Shown: positions 42,006 through 51,686, counted from the stretch's first letter. The stretch is 61,476 nt of DNA from Arthrobacter sp. MAHUQ-56 (GCF_019710585.1 NZ_JAIFZQ010000019.1:1-61476), one strand, 5' to 3'. Program-made: numbers and translations. The notes: generated by a model from the letters alone, not told the origin.

Positions 42006-43286
42006 ATGAATGAATCCGCGGCACACAACGCGAAGGACGTTTTGATGAAGTTGCTAGATACAGCCCGTGAAATCCCCACGCTCACCACACGCGAGCGTGA
42101 CCGTCGGTGGAACATGTTGCGTGAGCTGATGGAAGAGAACGACGTCGATTGTCTTCTTGTTCCGCCCACTGGATTCGACGGTCCTGATACCTACATCACC
42201 AACGACTCTCCCGGATCCACAGTCATATTTCCGAGGATAGGCGAGCCCACCGCCATTCAGCGGGGAGGCTTTGTGGCCGGTGGTTGGTTGCAAGCCCACG
42301 AATGGGATGAAGAGTCGTGGGTTCGCGACATGCGATTCCACCCCGGGGTGCCCTCCATTGCGGCGATCCTTAAGGAGAAGGGCCTGGAAAAGGGCCGGAT
42401 CGGAACTATCGGTGTCTTGGGTGGCACGCACCTCAATCCCCATGGTTGGACCCCGGCGCCCATGTGGGCAAAGCTTCAGGAGGCACTCCCTGACGCGGAA
42501 TTCGTTGAACTTGTCGAACAGTTCGTTCTGCGGTGGATGGTGAAGAGCGACGATGAACTCGTTCTTCACCATTATGTAGCTGGCGTGGCAGAGGCCGCTT
42601 GCCAGGTGATGCTTGAAGAAACAAAGGTGGGAGCCAACGAAGCGGATATCTACGCCGCAGTCATGGGCGAAATTTATCGGCGCGGCGTAAACGCTACGCC
42701 CATGAACTTCCACAGCGGAAAAGGAAACCTGAGCTGGGCCCGTCCACGCTGGCTGGCCCGGCCTCAAAAGCCCCGCACCATCGAGAACGGTGATGTTATT
42801 CTTTCCGAACTCTTTGCAACGGTCGGCAACGTTGAAGCATCGGCGCAGATGTGTATCGGCGTTGGGGACGTCGACGAATCCTATATCCGTGCGGCGAAGA
42901 TCGCCCGAGAATGCTATGAACAGGCTTTGGCAACAATGCGGCCCGGAATTCGTTTTGAGGAGCTGGCTCTGGCGATGAGTGCCCCTCTGGAGCCGGCAGG
43001 GGCCTGGCAGCTAACCCCTCAGATTCACAGCCAATCGCCCCTCCAGCTAGTCAGCAGAGTCTCCCAGGACATTGATGTCAGCATTACGAGCAAGTTCAAG
43101 GATGTGTTCGAGCGTCCCATCGATCACCCGGACGTCATTCTTAAGCCAGGGATGCTGTTTCAAGTCGAAGCAAACGCCTCGATTGGCCGTTCCCGCGTGA
43201 ACATCGGCGGCAATATGTATGTAAGCGAGGACGGGTGCGTGGAACTGAACTCATTGCCGACCGAGATGCGGTTCGTGCACGCCTGA
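42006..43286 (+). CDS. M24 (pita-bread fold) family protein lacking canonical metal ligands
   Basis: A 426-aa protein of the Xaa-Pro peptidase/creatinase family. The N-terminal creatinase-like domain (DVDCLLVPPTGFDGPDTYIT) and C-terminal pita-bread domain are present. Where metallo-peptidases have D-x-G and s-D-x-t-R, this protein reads GDVILSELFATVGNVEASAQ, so both Asp ligands are gone; IHSQSPLQ and LFQVEANASIG hold the later His and Glu positions. Creatinase itself is a metal-free hydrolase of this fold, so an amidinohydrolase or other C-N hydrolase role is more likely than peptidase. ATG 42006 follows GAAGGATGA; the frame is open to 41934. Confidence 0.75.
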   Translation: MNESAAHNAKDVLMKLLDTAREIPTLTTRERDRRWNMLRELMEENDVDCLLVPPTGFDGPDTYITNDSPGSTVIFPRIGEPTAIQRGGFVAGGWLQAHEWDEESWVRDMRFHPGVPSIAAILKEKGLEKGRIGTIGVLGGTHLNPHGWTPAPMWAKLQEALPDAEFVELVEQFVLRWMVKSDDELVLHHYVAGVAEAACQVMLEETKVGANEADIYAAVMGEIYRRGVNATPMNFHSGKGNLSWARPRWLARPQKPRTIENGDVILSELFATVGNVEASAQMCIGVGDVDESYIRAAKIARECYEQALATMRPGIRFEELALAMSAPLEPAGAWQLTPQIHSQSPLQLVSRVSQDIDVSITSKFKDVFERPIDHPDVILKPGMLFQVEANASIGRSRVNIGGNMYVSEDGCVELNSLPTEMRFVHA

Positions 43287-43553
43287 CAGCAAGTCCCTGC
43301 TGAAATAGGTGGCACCCTGGAGTTCAGATCAATGTGCCTCTCATGATGGCACGCAGCGGTTGGTCGATCCCGCCAGTATTTTTGGCTGCGCGCTCCAGAG
43401 TTGCACGTCCCCAGAACGTCGTAATCATGCAAGTCCCGGAGCACACATCCCACGCGCGTGCCCTAGTCCGGTGCAAGGCATCAGGCTGGGTGACAGCACC
43501 CTTCCGGATCGGCAACGCATCGACACCCTTCCCCCACTACTTTAGGAGCCTCT

Positions 43554-44741
43554 TTGATCTCCATTCCAGATTCCTCCCACGCAGCCCCGGCCACGTTCGG
43601 GGTGGCCATGGTCGGTTATGCCTTTATGGGTAAGGCGCATTCGAACGCGTGGCGGAATGTGGCCAGCTTTTTTGATGTACCGGCCTTTGAACAGAAGGTC
43701 CTCGTTGGGCGGCATGCGGAGCACGTGGCTGAAGCTGCGGACAGGTATGGGTGGGCAGAGTCTGCCACGGACTGGCGGTCGGTGATAGCCCGGGATGACA
43801 TTCATGTGGTCGATATTTGTGCCCCGGGGTGGATGCATGCCGAGATTGCCATCGCGGCGCTTGAGGCTGGTAAACACGTGCTGGTTGAAAAACCGCTCGC
43901 GAACACTGTTGCCGAGGCAGAAGCGATGACTGCCGTGGCTGCGAGGGCACGTTCCCGGGGTGTGCAGTCGATGATCGGGTTTAATTACCGCCGGATCCCG
44001 GCCCTCGCGCTGGCCAAAGAGCTGATCGCTGAGGGCCGGCTCGGTACCGTCCGCCATGTCCGGGCCGCGTATTTGCAGGACTGGCTTGCCGACGCCGGGT
44101 CACCGATGACGTGGCGGTTGCGGAAGGAATCTGCCGGTTCTGGGGCCCTTGGTGATATCGCCAGCCACGCTATTGACCAGATCCAGTACCTTACGGGTGG
44201 AAGGGTTGCAGAAGTAACTGGAACGCTGAGAACGTTTGTCACGGAACGGCCGGGCCCGAGGGGTCCGGAAAAAGTCACGGTGGATGACGCTGTATGGGCA
44301 ACGCTGGGTCTGACGGGTAACATCGGCGCTTCCATAGAGGCGTCCCGCGTGGCGACCGGTCAGAAGAACTCTCTGCAGATCGAGGTTTATGGCACGAAGG
44401 GAGCACTTACGTTCGATCTGGAGAATCTGAACGAGCTGGATTTCCTGGACGCCACCGTGCCCGTCCGGGAGCAGGGCTTCCGCAGGATCCTGGTCAATGA
44501 ACCCGAACATCCCTACCTGGCGGCGTGGTGGCCGCAGGGCCACATCATCGGCTGGGAACACACATTCACGCATCAAATCCGGGACTTCCTGACCGCCATC
44601 GGCTCAGGCAAGGCACCGTCGCCCTCGTTCGAAGACGGCCTGCAGATCCAACGTGTCCTGAGCGCGATCGAAACCTCGGCCGCTGACAGGAGTTCCCTTA
44701 CGCCCGTTGACACGCCCGTTTTCGCTACTCGAGGAGCCTGA
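43554..44741 (+). CDS. Gfo/Idh/MocA oxidoreductase, levoglucosan-dehydrogenase-like branch
   Basis: A 395-aa dehydrogenase. The NAD motif is in VAMVGYAFMGKAHSNAWRNV (about 15-34) and the EKP motif in HVLVEKPLANTV. IGFNYRRIPALALAKELIAE, then YLQDWLADAGSPMTWRL and GSGALGDIASHAIDQI, resemble the branch that includes levoglucosan 3-dehydrogenase of Pseudarthrobacter; the true substrate is unknown. TTG 43554 is the start, with AGGAG 5 bp upstream. It ends 2 bp before a TIM-barrel isomerase-like gene. Gfo/Idh plus TIM-barrel pairs are the core of 3-keto-sugar pathways. Confidence 0.85.
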   Translation: MISIPDSSHAAPATFGVAMVGYAFMGKAHSNAWRNVASFFDVPAFEQKVLVGRHAEHVAEAADRYGWAESATDWRSVIARDDIHVVDICAPGWMHAEIAIAALEAGKHVLVEKPLANTVAEAEAMTAVAARARSRGVQSMIGFNYRRIPALALAKELIAEGRLGTVRHVRAAYLQDWLADAGSPMTWRLRKESAGSGALGDIASHAIDQIQYLTGGRVAEVTGTLRTFVTERPGPRGPEKVTVDDAVWATLGLTGNIGASIEASRVATGQKNSLQIEVYGTKGALTFDLENLNELDFLDATVPVREQGFRRILVNEPEHPYLAAWWPQGHIIGWEHTFTHQIRDFLTAIGSGKAPSPSFEDGLQIQRVLSAIETSAADRSSLTPVDTPVFATRGA

Positions 44742-44743
44742 CC

Positions 44744-45745
44744 ATGTCCCGCCCGTTTACCCTGTTCACCGGCCAGTGGGCCGACCTGCCCTTCGAAGAA
44801 GTCGCACGCCTGGCCTCCGGCTGGGGCTACGACGGCCTCGAAATCGCCGCGTCCGGCGACCACCTCGACGCCTGGCGCTGGGACGAACCCGGCTACATCG
44901 ACTCCAAACTCGCAATCCTCGACAAATACAACCTCAAAGTCTGGGCCATCTCCAACCACCTCACCGGCCAGGCCGTCTGCGATGACCCCATCGACTTCCG
45001 CCACCAGGCCATCGTCCGCTCCAAGGTCTGGGGCGACGGCGACCCCGAAGGCGTCCGCCAACGCGCCGCCGAGGAAATGAAACACACCGCCCGGCTCGCC
45101 AAAGCCCTCGGCGTGGACACCGTCGTCGGCTTCACCGGCTCCGCCATCTGGCAATACGTCGCCATGTTCCCGCCCGTCCCCGAAAAAGTCATCGACGCCG
45201 GCTACCAGGACTTCGCCGACCGCTGGAACCCCATCCTGGACGTCTTCGACGAAAACGGCGTCCGCTTCGCCCACGAAGTCCACCCCTCCGAAATCGCCTA
45301 CGACTACTGGACCACCGTCCGCACCCTCGAAGCCATCGGCCACCGCGAAGCGTTCGGCCTGAACTGGGACCCCTCCCACATGATGTGGCAGGGCATCGAC
45401 CCCGTCTCCTTCATCTGGGACTTCAAGGACCGGATCTACCACGTGGACTGCAAGGACACCAAGATCCGCCAGACCGGACGCAACACCGTCCTCGGCTCCC
45501 ACCTGCCCTGGGGCGACCCCCGCCGCGGCTGGGACTTCGTCTCCGCCGGCCGCGGCGACGTCCCCTGGGAAGCCTCCTTCCGCGCACTCGCCGCCATCGG
45601 CTACAACGGCCCCATCAGCATCGAATGGGAAGACGCCGGCATGGACCGCCTCCACGGCGCCCCCGAAGCCCTCGCAGCCCTCAAGAAATACGACTTCCCC
45701 GCCTCCCAAACCAGCTTCGACGCCGCCTTCAGTTCTAAGGACTGA
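44744..45745 (+). CDS. Sugar phosphate isomerase/epimerase-like TIM barrel
   Basis: A 333-aa xylose-isomerase-like TIM-barrel protein. Metal ligands expected in this fold are visible: E in FAHEVHPSEIAYD, D in GLNWDPSHMMWQG, H in IYHVDCKDTKI and E in ISIEWEDAGMDR. It follows the levoglucosan-dehydrogenase-like gene by 2 bp, so it probably works on that enzyme's keto product (elimination, hydration or epimerisation). Codon use is strikingly C-rich at third positions compared with the preceding gene, which hints at a different origin for this gene. Confidence 0.87.
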   Translation: MSRPFTLFTGQWADLPFEEVARLASGWGYDGLEIAASGDHLDAWRWDEPGYIDSKLAILDKYNLKVWAISNHLTGQAVCDDPIDFRHQAIVRSKVWGDGDPEGVRQRAAEEMKHTARLAKALGVDTVVGFTGSAIWQYVAMFPPVPEKVIDAGYQDFADRWNPILDVFDENGVRFAHEVHPSEIAYDYWTTVRTLEAIGHREAFGLNWDPSHMMWQGIDPVSFIWDFKDRIYHVDCKDTKIRQTGRNTVLGSHLPWGDPRRGWDFVSAGRGDVPWEASFRALAAIGYNGPISIEWEDAGMDRLHGAPEALAALKKYDFPASQTSFDAAFSSKD

Positions 45746-46107
45746 ACCGGTGCGCAGGCGTGCGTCCAGGCGACGGGCCGAAATGGTCCTGCGGCGGTAT
45801 ACGAGCTGGTTCCATGCATCTTCTGGGCACACGCCTGGACCAGCGCTGACGGGATCGACATCGCAGTCGCTACCGGCTCCCCCGTCGAAGTAGCTGTCAG
45901 CGATGCTCGGCATGTTAACTGCCGCATGAGCGGGGCCACGAGCCGAACAGCAGAGAAATACTCGGTCACCCCAGCGACTGAGAAAAGTGCCTATGCCTTT
46001 GAAGTTCCATCTGTAGCCTTCGTTGGGCCAAAGTTGCAGCGCGGCTTCGGCCAGCCACCGTTCAAAAGCATCTTGACTAGCCATGGACAGCGACGTACGC
46101 TACATCA
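45746..46107. other. Intergenic stretch with possible peptidase relic
   Basis: No intact gene. On the plus strand about 45840-45917 reads ADGIDIAVATGSPVEVAV, close to the G-I-D-I-A-x-x-x-G-x-P-V block of M23 peptidases, without flanking support; it may be a relic or chance. The downstream part is the ABC operon promoter. A 503-codon leftward frame across this region and the TIM-barrel gene is an artefact of C-rich third positions. Confidence 0.35.
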
Positions 46108-46123
46108 CAGTAAAGCATTACTA
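46108..46123. promoter_or_regulatory. Operator-like palindrome before the ABC importer operon
   Basis: CAGTAAAGCATTACTA at 46108-46123, one base off the left half of the motif, about 85 bp before the lipoprotein start. The right half continues as TTACTATAG, which resembles a -10 box, so binding would block RNA polymerase. Confidence 0.65.
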
Positions 46124-46207
46124 TAGCTTTCCTTAGCATGACCAATCGCCCTGTCTCCGCGACGCGCGGAAGGGCAACCCCATCAACGGAGATAAGGGAT
46201 ACAACCC

Positions 46208-47338
46208 ATGAATCGTGCAAAGTTTCGAATGCTGCGCTCGGCCCTTGCCGTAGGCGTAGTGGCCATGTTGGCCACTGCCTGCGGGGGCGGCGGAGCAACG
46301 AGTCCCGCAGGCAGTGGTAAGGGCGGCGATGTAGTGGCACAGGCCAAATCAGAAGGTGAAACGGCTTCGAAGAATTTCACGCCCGCTCTCAAAGATTTGA
46401 TCGAGAAAGCCAAAGCCGAGGGAACGGCAAATTTGTTCGTCGGCTCCGCTAAATACACGGCCGACCAGCAGGCTATGCTTTCCCAGGCCGTAAGCGCGTA
46501 CTTCGGTATTGACCTGAAGGTGCAGACACAGTCACTCGGATCTTGGCCCGATGCTTATCAGCAAGTCTCCCAGAGCCTCAAGGCAGGGGCGACTCCGCAG
46601 ATCGACCTTTGGGTTGCCTCGATGGACTTCAATTCCCAGCTGGGACAGAACGGTCAGGCGGCATCAGTGGACTGGGCAGCCCTGGGCGCGCCCGCAGACG
46701 ACATCCTCAAAGTTCCCGGCGCTGACTCGCTGTACATTCAGGATTCGGTTCGAGCCATTATTTACAACACGAATCTGGTTAAGAAGGAAGACGTCCCGAA
46801 GTCGTGGGAGGACTTGTACGATCCCAAGTACACCGGCAAAATCGCCTCCGTTCCGCTTCCCACGATGTGGCCGGCAGTCGGCCTCGCCACCGGACAGCAG
46901 CAGGCTGTGGACATGGTCACAAAGCTTGTCAAGGATCAGAAGATGGCCCTTCTGCCCTCGTTGAGCCAAGTTCAGCAGGGTGTCGCTGACGGGCAGTACT
47001 CCATCGGTATCGGCCTTATTTCTGAGCCCCTCCGCGGAAAGGGCGCGCCCATTGCTTCCGCGCACGTGAAGACGGGCGTGATTCCCGCAGGCGCCGTACC
47101 ACTCAAATCCGCTCCGCATCCTGCGGCGGCGACCTTGCTGGCGTACTTCCTGACGCAAGCCAAAGCCGGACAGGCAGCTGCTTTCCAGGTTCTGACGTGG
47201 GTCAAACACACCAACGAGGGCACCGAGGCCTATGAAATTGCCAATGATGCAGGAGTGGTGGTCGCGCCGGTGGATTTCCAAACCACAGTTGTTCCGGAAT
47301 GGGTCCCGAAATTCTCCAAGGCTCTTGGACTCAGCTGA
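46208..47338 (+). CDS. ABC transporter substrate-binding lipoprotein (Fe3+/spermidine-type cluster)
   Basis: A 376-aa lipoprotein; the lipobox LATAC puts the lipid anchor at C25. The mature fold is a family-1 binding protein: LIEKAKAEGTANLFVGSAKY, RAIIYNTNLVKKEDVPKSWE, DLYDPKYTGKIASVPLPTMW and TLLAYFLTQAKAGQAA. The SWEDLYDPKYTGKI block is typical of binders for iron, thiamine, polyamines or phosphonates that use a fused double permease and a TOBE-type ATPase, as encoded next. GATAAGGG precedes ATG 46208. In this island the cargo is more likely the organic substrate than iron. Confidence 0.85.
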   Translation: MNRAKFRMLRSALAVGVVAMLATACGGGGATSPAGSGKGGDVVAQAKSEGETASKNFTPALKDLIEKAKAEGTANLFVGSAKYTADQQAMLSQAVSAYFGIDLKVQTQSLGSWPDAYQQVSQSLKAGATPQIDLWVASMDFNSQLGQNGQAASVDWAALGAPADDILKVPGADSLYIQDSVRAIIYNTNLVKKEDVPKSWEDLYDPKYTGKIASVPLPTMWPAVGLATGQQQAVDMVTKLVKDQKMALLPSLSQVQQGVADGQYSIGIGLISEPLRGKGAPIASAHVKTGVIPAGAVPLKSAPHPAAATLLAYFLTQAKAGQAAAFQVLTWVKHTNEGTEAYEIANDAGVVVAPVDFQTTVVPEWVPKFSKALGLS

Positions 47339-47376
47339 TCGACAGACGACATCAAGGTTAGGCGTGGGAGGAACCC

Positions 47377-49173
47377 ATGACAAAGACAAGTGAACGCCAA
47401 AAAGTCCTGGACGTAGCGCCGGTAGGAATCCCTGACGAGTCTGGCCGCCCAACGGCGAGCAACTCATCGAAACTGCGGCTGCCAGACTTTCGCCTCGGCG
47501 TTGTGGGCTTCTTCGTGCTGGTTGGTGTTGCCCTTGTTTCGCTGCAACTGATCGTTCTGATCATCGCTGCCTTCAACGGAACATCGCTTTTCGAAGGCTT
47601 CGAAGCAACACTGAACAACTTTTCTGATGTTTTCCTGAATCCGCTCTTCCTGCCAACTATGGGGAACACGCTTCTACTTGGCGCCGGAAGTATCGTATTT
47701 ATGCTTCTCTTCGCAGTGCCGTTCGCCTGGCTGTATGCGCGTACGGCACTGCGGGGCAGAAGCCTGCTGCTCGTTCTGGTTACTCTTCCGGTGGCCATGC
47801 CTGGGTTCATCGTAGCGATCGGCTATACCTACTGGCTCAATTCCGCCAATGGTCTTGCCAACCTGCTGGCGCGGGACTGGTTCGGAATTCAGGGGCCCGT
47901 GTTTGACGTATCAGACATGTTCTGGATGGTCTTTCTTCAAGGAACTATCCTTTCCACTCCGGCATTTTTCATGCTGGTGCCCAGTTTTGAAGCCATGGAC
48001 GGCCGGCTGGAGGAGGCTGCTCAAGTTAGCGGTCTGAGCAGATTGTCCACGACACTGCACATCTCGCTACCTTTGATTTCCCCGGCGATCATCGCGACCG
48101 CCATCTTCTACTTTATCGCAGCCATTGAAATGTTCGACTTTGCTGCCGTCCTCGGCCTCCCTGTACAGCGGTTCGTCCTATCAACCTGGCTGTACGCTCT
48201 CGTTCAGCCCGCCAGTGGGGCGCCGCAATACGGACAGGCTGCAGCGCTTGGCATGTTTGCCATTCTGATCATCAGTGTCCTGATGGTCCTCTATCTGAGG
48301 GCCATGCGGCGGGCGAAGCGGAATATCCTGGTTACCGGAAAACCCGCCCAGCAGCTGCGCATCCCGCTGTCAAGGAAGGCTCAGATTGGCGCGTGGGCAT
48401 TCATTGGCATTTACATTCTGCTGACAATTGTTCTGCCTGTCCTTTCTCTCCTGTGGTCCTCGGTGCTTTCCTACTTCCAGGCTCCCTCGCCGGCAGCGTT
48501 TGCAGCCATGAACTTCGACGCCTACAAGCAAGCCTTCGCAGAGATAGCCCCGATCCTCGGAAACACGCTTGCCGTCGTCGTCGCAGTGCCAACCGTAGCT
48601 GTGTTGATCGCTGCCAGCACAGCTCTCGTGGTAACCCGGACGAAGTCGCGTGCAGGGAAGATCCTCGACGGGGGAATCATGATTTCAGTGGCAATACCGG
48701 CGATCGTCGGCACGGTTTCCTTCCTCTACGTTGGACTATTGATTTACAAGGTTGTCCCCATTTACACGACAATTTGGATCCTGGTCCTTGCTATCGTTGC
48801 CCGGCAAATCCCGTGGGCCAACAGGACAATCTCGTCATCAATGGTCCAAATTGCGCCAGAACTTGAAGAAGCAGCATCGACTTCAGGCATTTCCAAAGGG
48901 CGAACATTCAGCTCCATTGTGATTCCGTTGGTCAAACCGGCACTGATGTTCTCGTGGTTCTGGGTTGCACTCCTGGCTATGCGCGACTTGACGGTTCCGG
49001 CAATGCTGAGCACCGACAGTACCCAGCTACTTTCGACAACGATCTTCAAGTTCAGCGAAGCAGGGCAGCGAACGCTGTCCTCTGCAATCGGCGTGATCCT
49101 GTTGGTCGCCATAGCCATCGTCGTCACTATTTTTGAAATAGTCGTGCGGCGCTCCGATCGTCAATCAAAATAA
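47377..49173 (+). CDS. ABC transporter permease, fused double-permease (FbpB/ThiP type)
   Basis: A 598-aa membrane protein with about 12 helices, built of two homologous halves. Each half carries a coupling loop: MDGRLEEAAQVSGLSRLSTT (about 206-226) and APELEEAASTSGISKGRTFS (about 491-511). A single fused permease working as both membrane subunits is typical for ferric iron, thiamine and phosphonate importers. GGAGG lies 5 bp before ATG 47377, 38 bp after the binding-protein gene. Confidence 0.88.
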   Translation: MTKTSERQKVLDVAPVGIPDESGRPTASNSSKLRLPDFRLGVVGFFVLVGVALVSLQLIVLIIAAFNGTSLFEGFEATLNNFSDVFLNPLFLPTMGNTLLLGAGSIVFMLLFAVPFAWLYARTALRGRSLLLVLVTLPVAMPGFIVAIGYTYWLNSANGLANLLARDWFGIQGPVFDVSDMFWMVFLQGTILSTPAFFMLVPSFEAMDGRLEEAAQVSGLSRLSTTLHISLPLISPAIIATAIFYFIAAIEMFDFAAVLGLPVQRFVLSTWLYALVQPASGAPQYGQAAALGMFAILIISVLMVLYLRAMRRAKRNILVTGKPAQQLRIPLSRKAQIGAWAFIGIYILLTIVLPVLSLLWSSVLSYFQAPSPAAFAAMNFDAYKQAFAEIAPILGNTLAVVVAVPTVAVLIAASTALVVTRTKSRAGKILDGGIMISVAIPAIVGTVSFLYVGLLIYKVVPIYTTIWILVLAIVARQIPWANRTISSSMVQIAPELEEAASTSGISKGRTFSSIVIPLVKPALMFSWFWVALLAMRDLTVPAMLSTDSTQLLSTTIFKFSEAGQRTLSSAIGVILLVAIAIVVTIFEIVVRRSDRQSK

Positions 49174-49249
49174 GAAACTGCCAGAATGCGGAGGGCCTTC
49201 CATTTACGGGTCACCCCCCTTCGAACAGCAGATAATGTGAGGTCAGGAA

Positions 49250-50458
49250 ATGACTCAAAATATGATCGAAATTGAAAACTTAACAAAGTCATTTTTCCTG
49301 CGGAAGCGGGGAAAGATAACGCGCCAGGTTGACGCCATGAAGGATGTTAACCTTTCAATAAAAGAGGGTGAATTCTTCGTTCTGCTTGGTGCGTCCGGAT
49401 CGGGGAAGACTACGACCCTTCGGTGCGTGGCAGGGCTGGAAACGGCGACGTCGGGCAATATTCGGATCAACAATACATCCGTTTATTCGTCAAGCTCACG
49501 ACAAGACGTTCCGCCTCAGCAACGGCCGATCGCGATGGTCTTTCAGTCCTACGCTCTGTGGCCCCATCTCGACGTCAGGGGAAACATCGAGTTTGCCCTG
49601 CGTAAGGGAGCACGGCGCCCCGACCCCAAGGTCATCAAGTCGCGGGTCGATGAGGTGCTGCAGTTGCTCAACCTCCAGGAGCAGGAGCAGCGGCCCGTCG
49701 CCCAGCTGTCGGGCGGCCAACAGCAGCGTGTGGCCTTGGCCCGGGCCCTCGCTCTCGAGCCCAGAGTGCTGCTCATGGACGAGCCGTTGTCCAATCTGGA
49801 CATGAAGCTTCGGGCAAAGCTTCGGGTGGACTTGAAGCGCATCACAAGCAGCCTGGGAATCACAACCCTTTACGTCACTCATGACCAGTCCGAGGCCTTG
49901 GCGATGGCTGATCGAGTGGCGGTAATGGATCAGGGCCGCGTTATCCAGGTCGGAACCCCCACTGAAATTTACGGACGTCCCAACAGCACCTTCGTTGGCC
50001 AATTCCTTGGTGAGATGAACGTCATCCAGGGAGAACTACTCACCCCTCCAAGCAAAGAATCAACGCTCGTCCAATCCTCTCTTGGTCCCGTGGAAGTAAC
50101 CGGGTCCAGCTATCAAGGGGACGACAGGGAAATTGTCATAGGCATTCGTCCAGAAGACGTTCGCCCTGCCACGGAGGCGGGCAAGAACACTTGCCGGGCA
50201 ACTGTGAAGGCGAGGTCCTACCTTGGCGATTGCACCGTTTGGGACCTCGATGTGAGCGGTGTCAAGGTAACGGCCAAATGGCACGGCGTAGCCTCCTTTT
50301 CTGAAGGGGACGAGATTTGGATCAGCCTTCCGCCTGAGCTCGTCCACATATTTCCTGGCGAAGGGACTACCGCCCGCATCGACGGACCGAAACGGTCCAT
50401 GACAATTGATTCCCAGTCTGAAATTGCGACGCCCACGCCTATCAGCAGCGCCTTCTAG
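49250..50458 (+). CDS. ABC transporter ATP-binding protein (FbpC/PotA type)
   Basis: A 402-aa ATPase. Walker A is [10 protein letters not shown] (about 47-56), the signature is [18 protein letters not shown], Walker B is [12 protein letters not shown], and the switch His is in [20 protein letters not shown]-terminal TOBE domain (about 290-380, [12 protein letters not shown]) is the regulatory part of this class. The first 25 codons and the upstream 75 bp are A/T-richer than the rest. AGGAA precedes ATG 49250. It energises the permease encoded just upstream. Confidence 0.9.
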   Translation: MTQNMIEIENLTKSFFLRKRGKITRQVDAMKDVNLSIKEGEFFVLLGASGSGKTTTLRCVAGLETATSGNIRINNTSVYSSSSRQDVPPQQRPIAMVFQSYALWPHLDVRGNIEFALRKGARRPDPKVIKSRVDEVLQLLNLQEQEQRPVAQLSGGQQQRVALARALALEPRVLLMDEPLSNLDMKLRAKLRVDLKRITSSLGITTLYVTHDQSEALAMADRVAVMDQGRVIQVGTPTEIYGRPNSTFVGQFLGEMNVIQGELLTPPSKESTLVQSSLGPVEVTGSSYQGDDREIVIGIRPEDVRPATEAGKNTCRATVKARSYLGDCTVWDLDVSGVKVTAKWHGVASFSEGDEIWISLPPELVHIFPGEGTTARIDGPKRSMTIDSQSEIATPTPISSAF

Positions 50459-50533
50459 CGCACCATGCATCAGATTCCGGTAGTTCGCCCTCAGCTGGGA
50501 TGACCCGACCGCCCTTTCAAGTACAGGAGCACT

Positions 50534-51478
50534 ATGCAAAGCTCAGAGCTGCCCTCGGAAACAGATCTGGACAAATGGATGACATCCCTCTCCAACTGGA
50601 ACCGATGGGGAGAAGATGACCAGTTGGGCACCCTAAATCACATCACGCCTGAACGACGCGCCGCCGCTGCTCGGCTCGTCACGGACGGTGTGACCATTGG
50701 CTGCTCGCGACTTATTTCCTATGAAACTGCTGCGGATGTCCCGCACGCGGCTGATCATTACATGACATCAAGCGGTGACGCCTACCGACCCGGAGAGGGC
50801 CCTAACCTGCAGATGGCTGCGGACTACTTCGGCCTCATCTTCCACGGAAACGGCGTCACACATCTTGATAGTCTGTCGCACTTCTTCTGGGACGGCCGGA
50901 TGTACAACGGATTCCCCTCCACCCTTGTGTCAAACTCGGAAGGCGCCAAATCGCTCAGTATCGATGTCGTCCGGGACGCTATCGTCGGGCGTGCCCTTCT
51001 AGTGGATGTCCCAAGACTGCGCGGTATCGACGTCGTGCCACGCAAAGAAAGCGTCAGGCTGTCAGACATTGAAGCCGCGGAACGAGAGTGCGGATTTGAA
51101 GTCGGCCCCGGCGATATCCTCATGATCCGCACAGGACAGATAGGACACCGCAAGGTCACTGGACCACTGAATCCGCTACTCACCGGCAGTGCTGGGCCAG
51201 ATCCTGAGTTACTTCCCTTCTTTCATGAACGGAGAATATCGGTTATCGCCTGCGATGGGCCGAACGAGGTTTATCCATCCCGGTACGAGAAATACACGGC
51301 GCCGATCCACCAGATTGGGATTGTTGCTATGGGCCTGTGGCTGCTGGACCACGTGGACATGGAAGAGCTTTCCAGGGCATGTGCTTCGAGGAATCGCTGG
51401 GAATTCATGATGACTGTGTCCCCACTGCGGATTTTCAATGGGACTGGATCCCCCGTCAACCCCATTGCCGTTTTTTAG
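50534..51478 (+). CDS. Cyclase-family (kynurenine-formamidase-like) metal hydrolase
   Basis: A 314-aa protein of the cyclase/KynB-like family. The metal motif H-x-x-G-x-T-H-x-D-x-x-x-H is FHGNGVTHLDSLSHFFWDG, with ligands H104, H110, D112 and H116. GDILMIRTGQIG and ISVIACDGPNEVYPSRY are further family blocks. Members hydrolyse amides, esters or lactones, for example N-formylkynurenine and isatin. AGGAG lies 6 bp before ATG 50534. It follows the importer ATPase by 75 bp, so it is probably co-transcribed and acts on the imported compound. Confidence 0.83.
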   Translation: MQSSELPSETDLDKWMTSLSNWNRWGEDDQLGTLNHITPERRAAAARLVTDGVTIGCSRLISYETAADVPHAADHYMTSSGDAYRPGEGPNLQMAADYFGLIFHGNGVTHLDSLSHFFWDGRMYNGFPSTLVSNSEGAKSLSIDVVRDAIVGRALLVDVPRLRGIDVVPRKESVRLSDIEAAERECGFEVGPGDILMIRTGQIGHRKVTGPLNPLLTGSAGPDPELLPFFHERRISVIACDGPNEVYPSRYEKYTAPIHQIGIVAMGLWLLDHVDMEELSRACASRNRWEFMMTVSPLRIFNGTGSPVNPIAVF

Positions 51479-51686
51479 TCTGATAACGCACAGGCCATAA
51501 CTCGAGTCTGACGCCCCAGGACTGGCGTGCTGGTCAGCGATGCTGATGCCGCGGGTTAAAGGCGGTGCGTATGACCTGCAAACGCTTCACTATAACTGAG
51601 GACCTGGAAGAGATCCCAGAGCGCTGATGGCTGGCCCAAAGAGAGCAGCAACCAGTACTGTCCGGAAACAACCACTGAAAGCATAG

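Noticed and set aside
44573..46084. Leftward 503-codon open frame
   Set aside because: It lies antisense to the well-supported TIM-barrel gene and is a product of C-rich third positions; its translation is Gly/Val/Asp-rich and matches no family.
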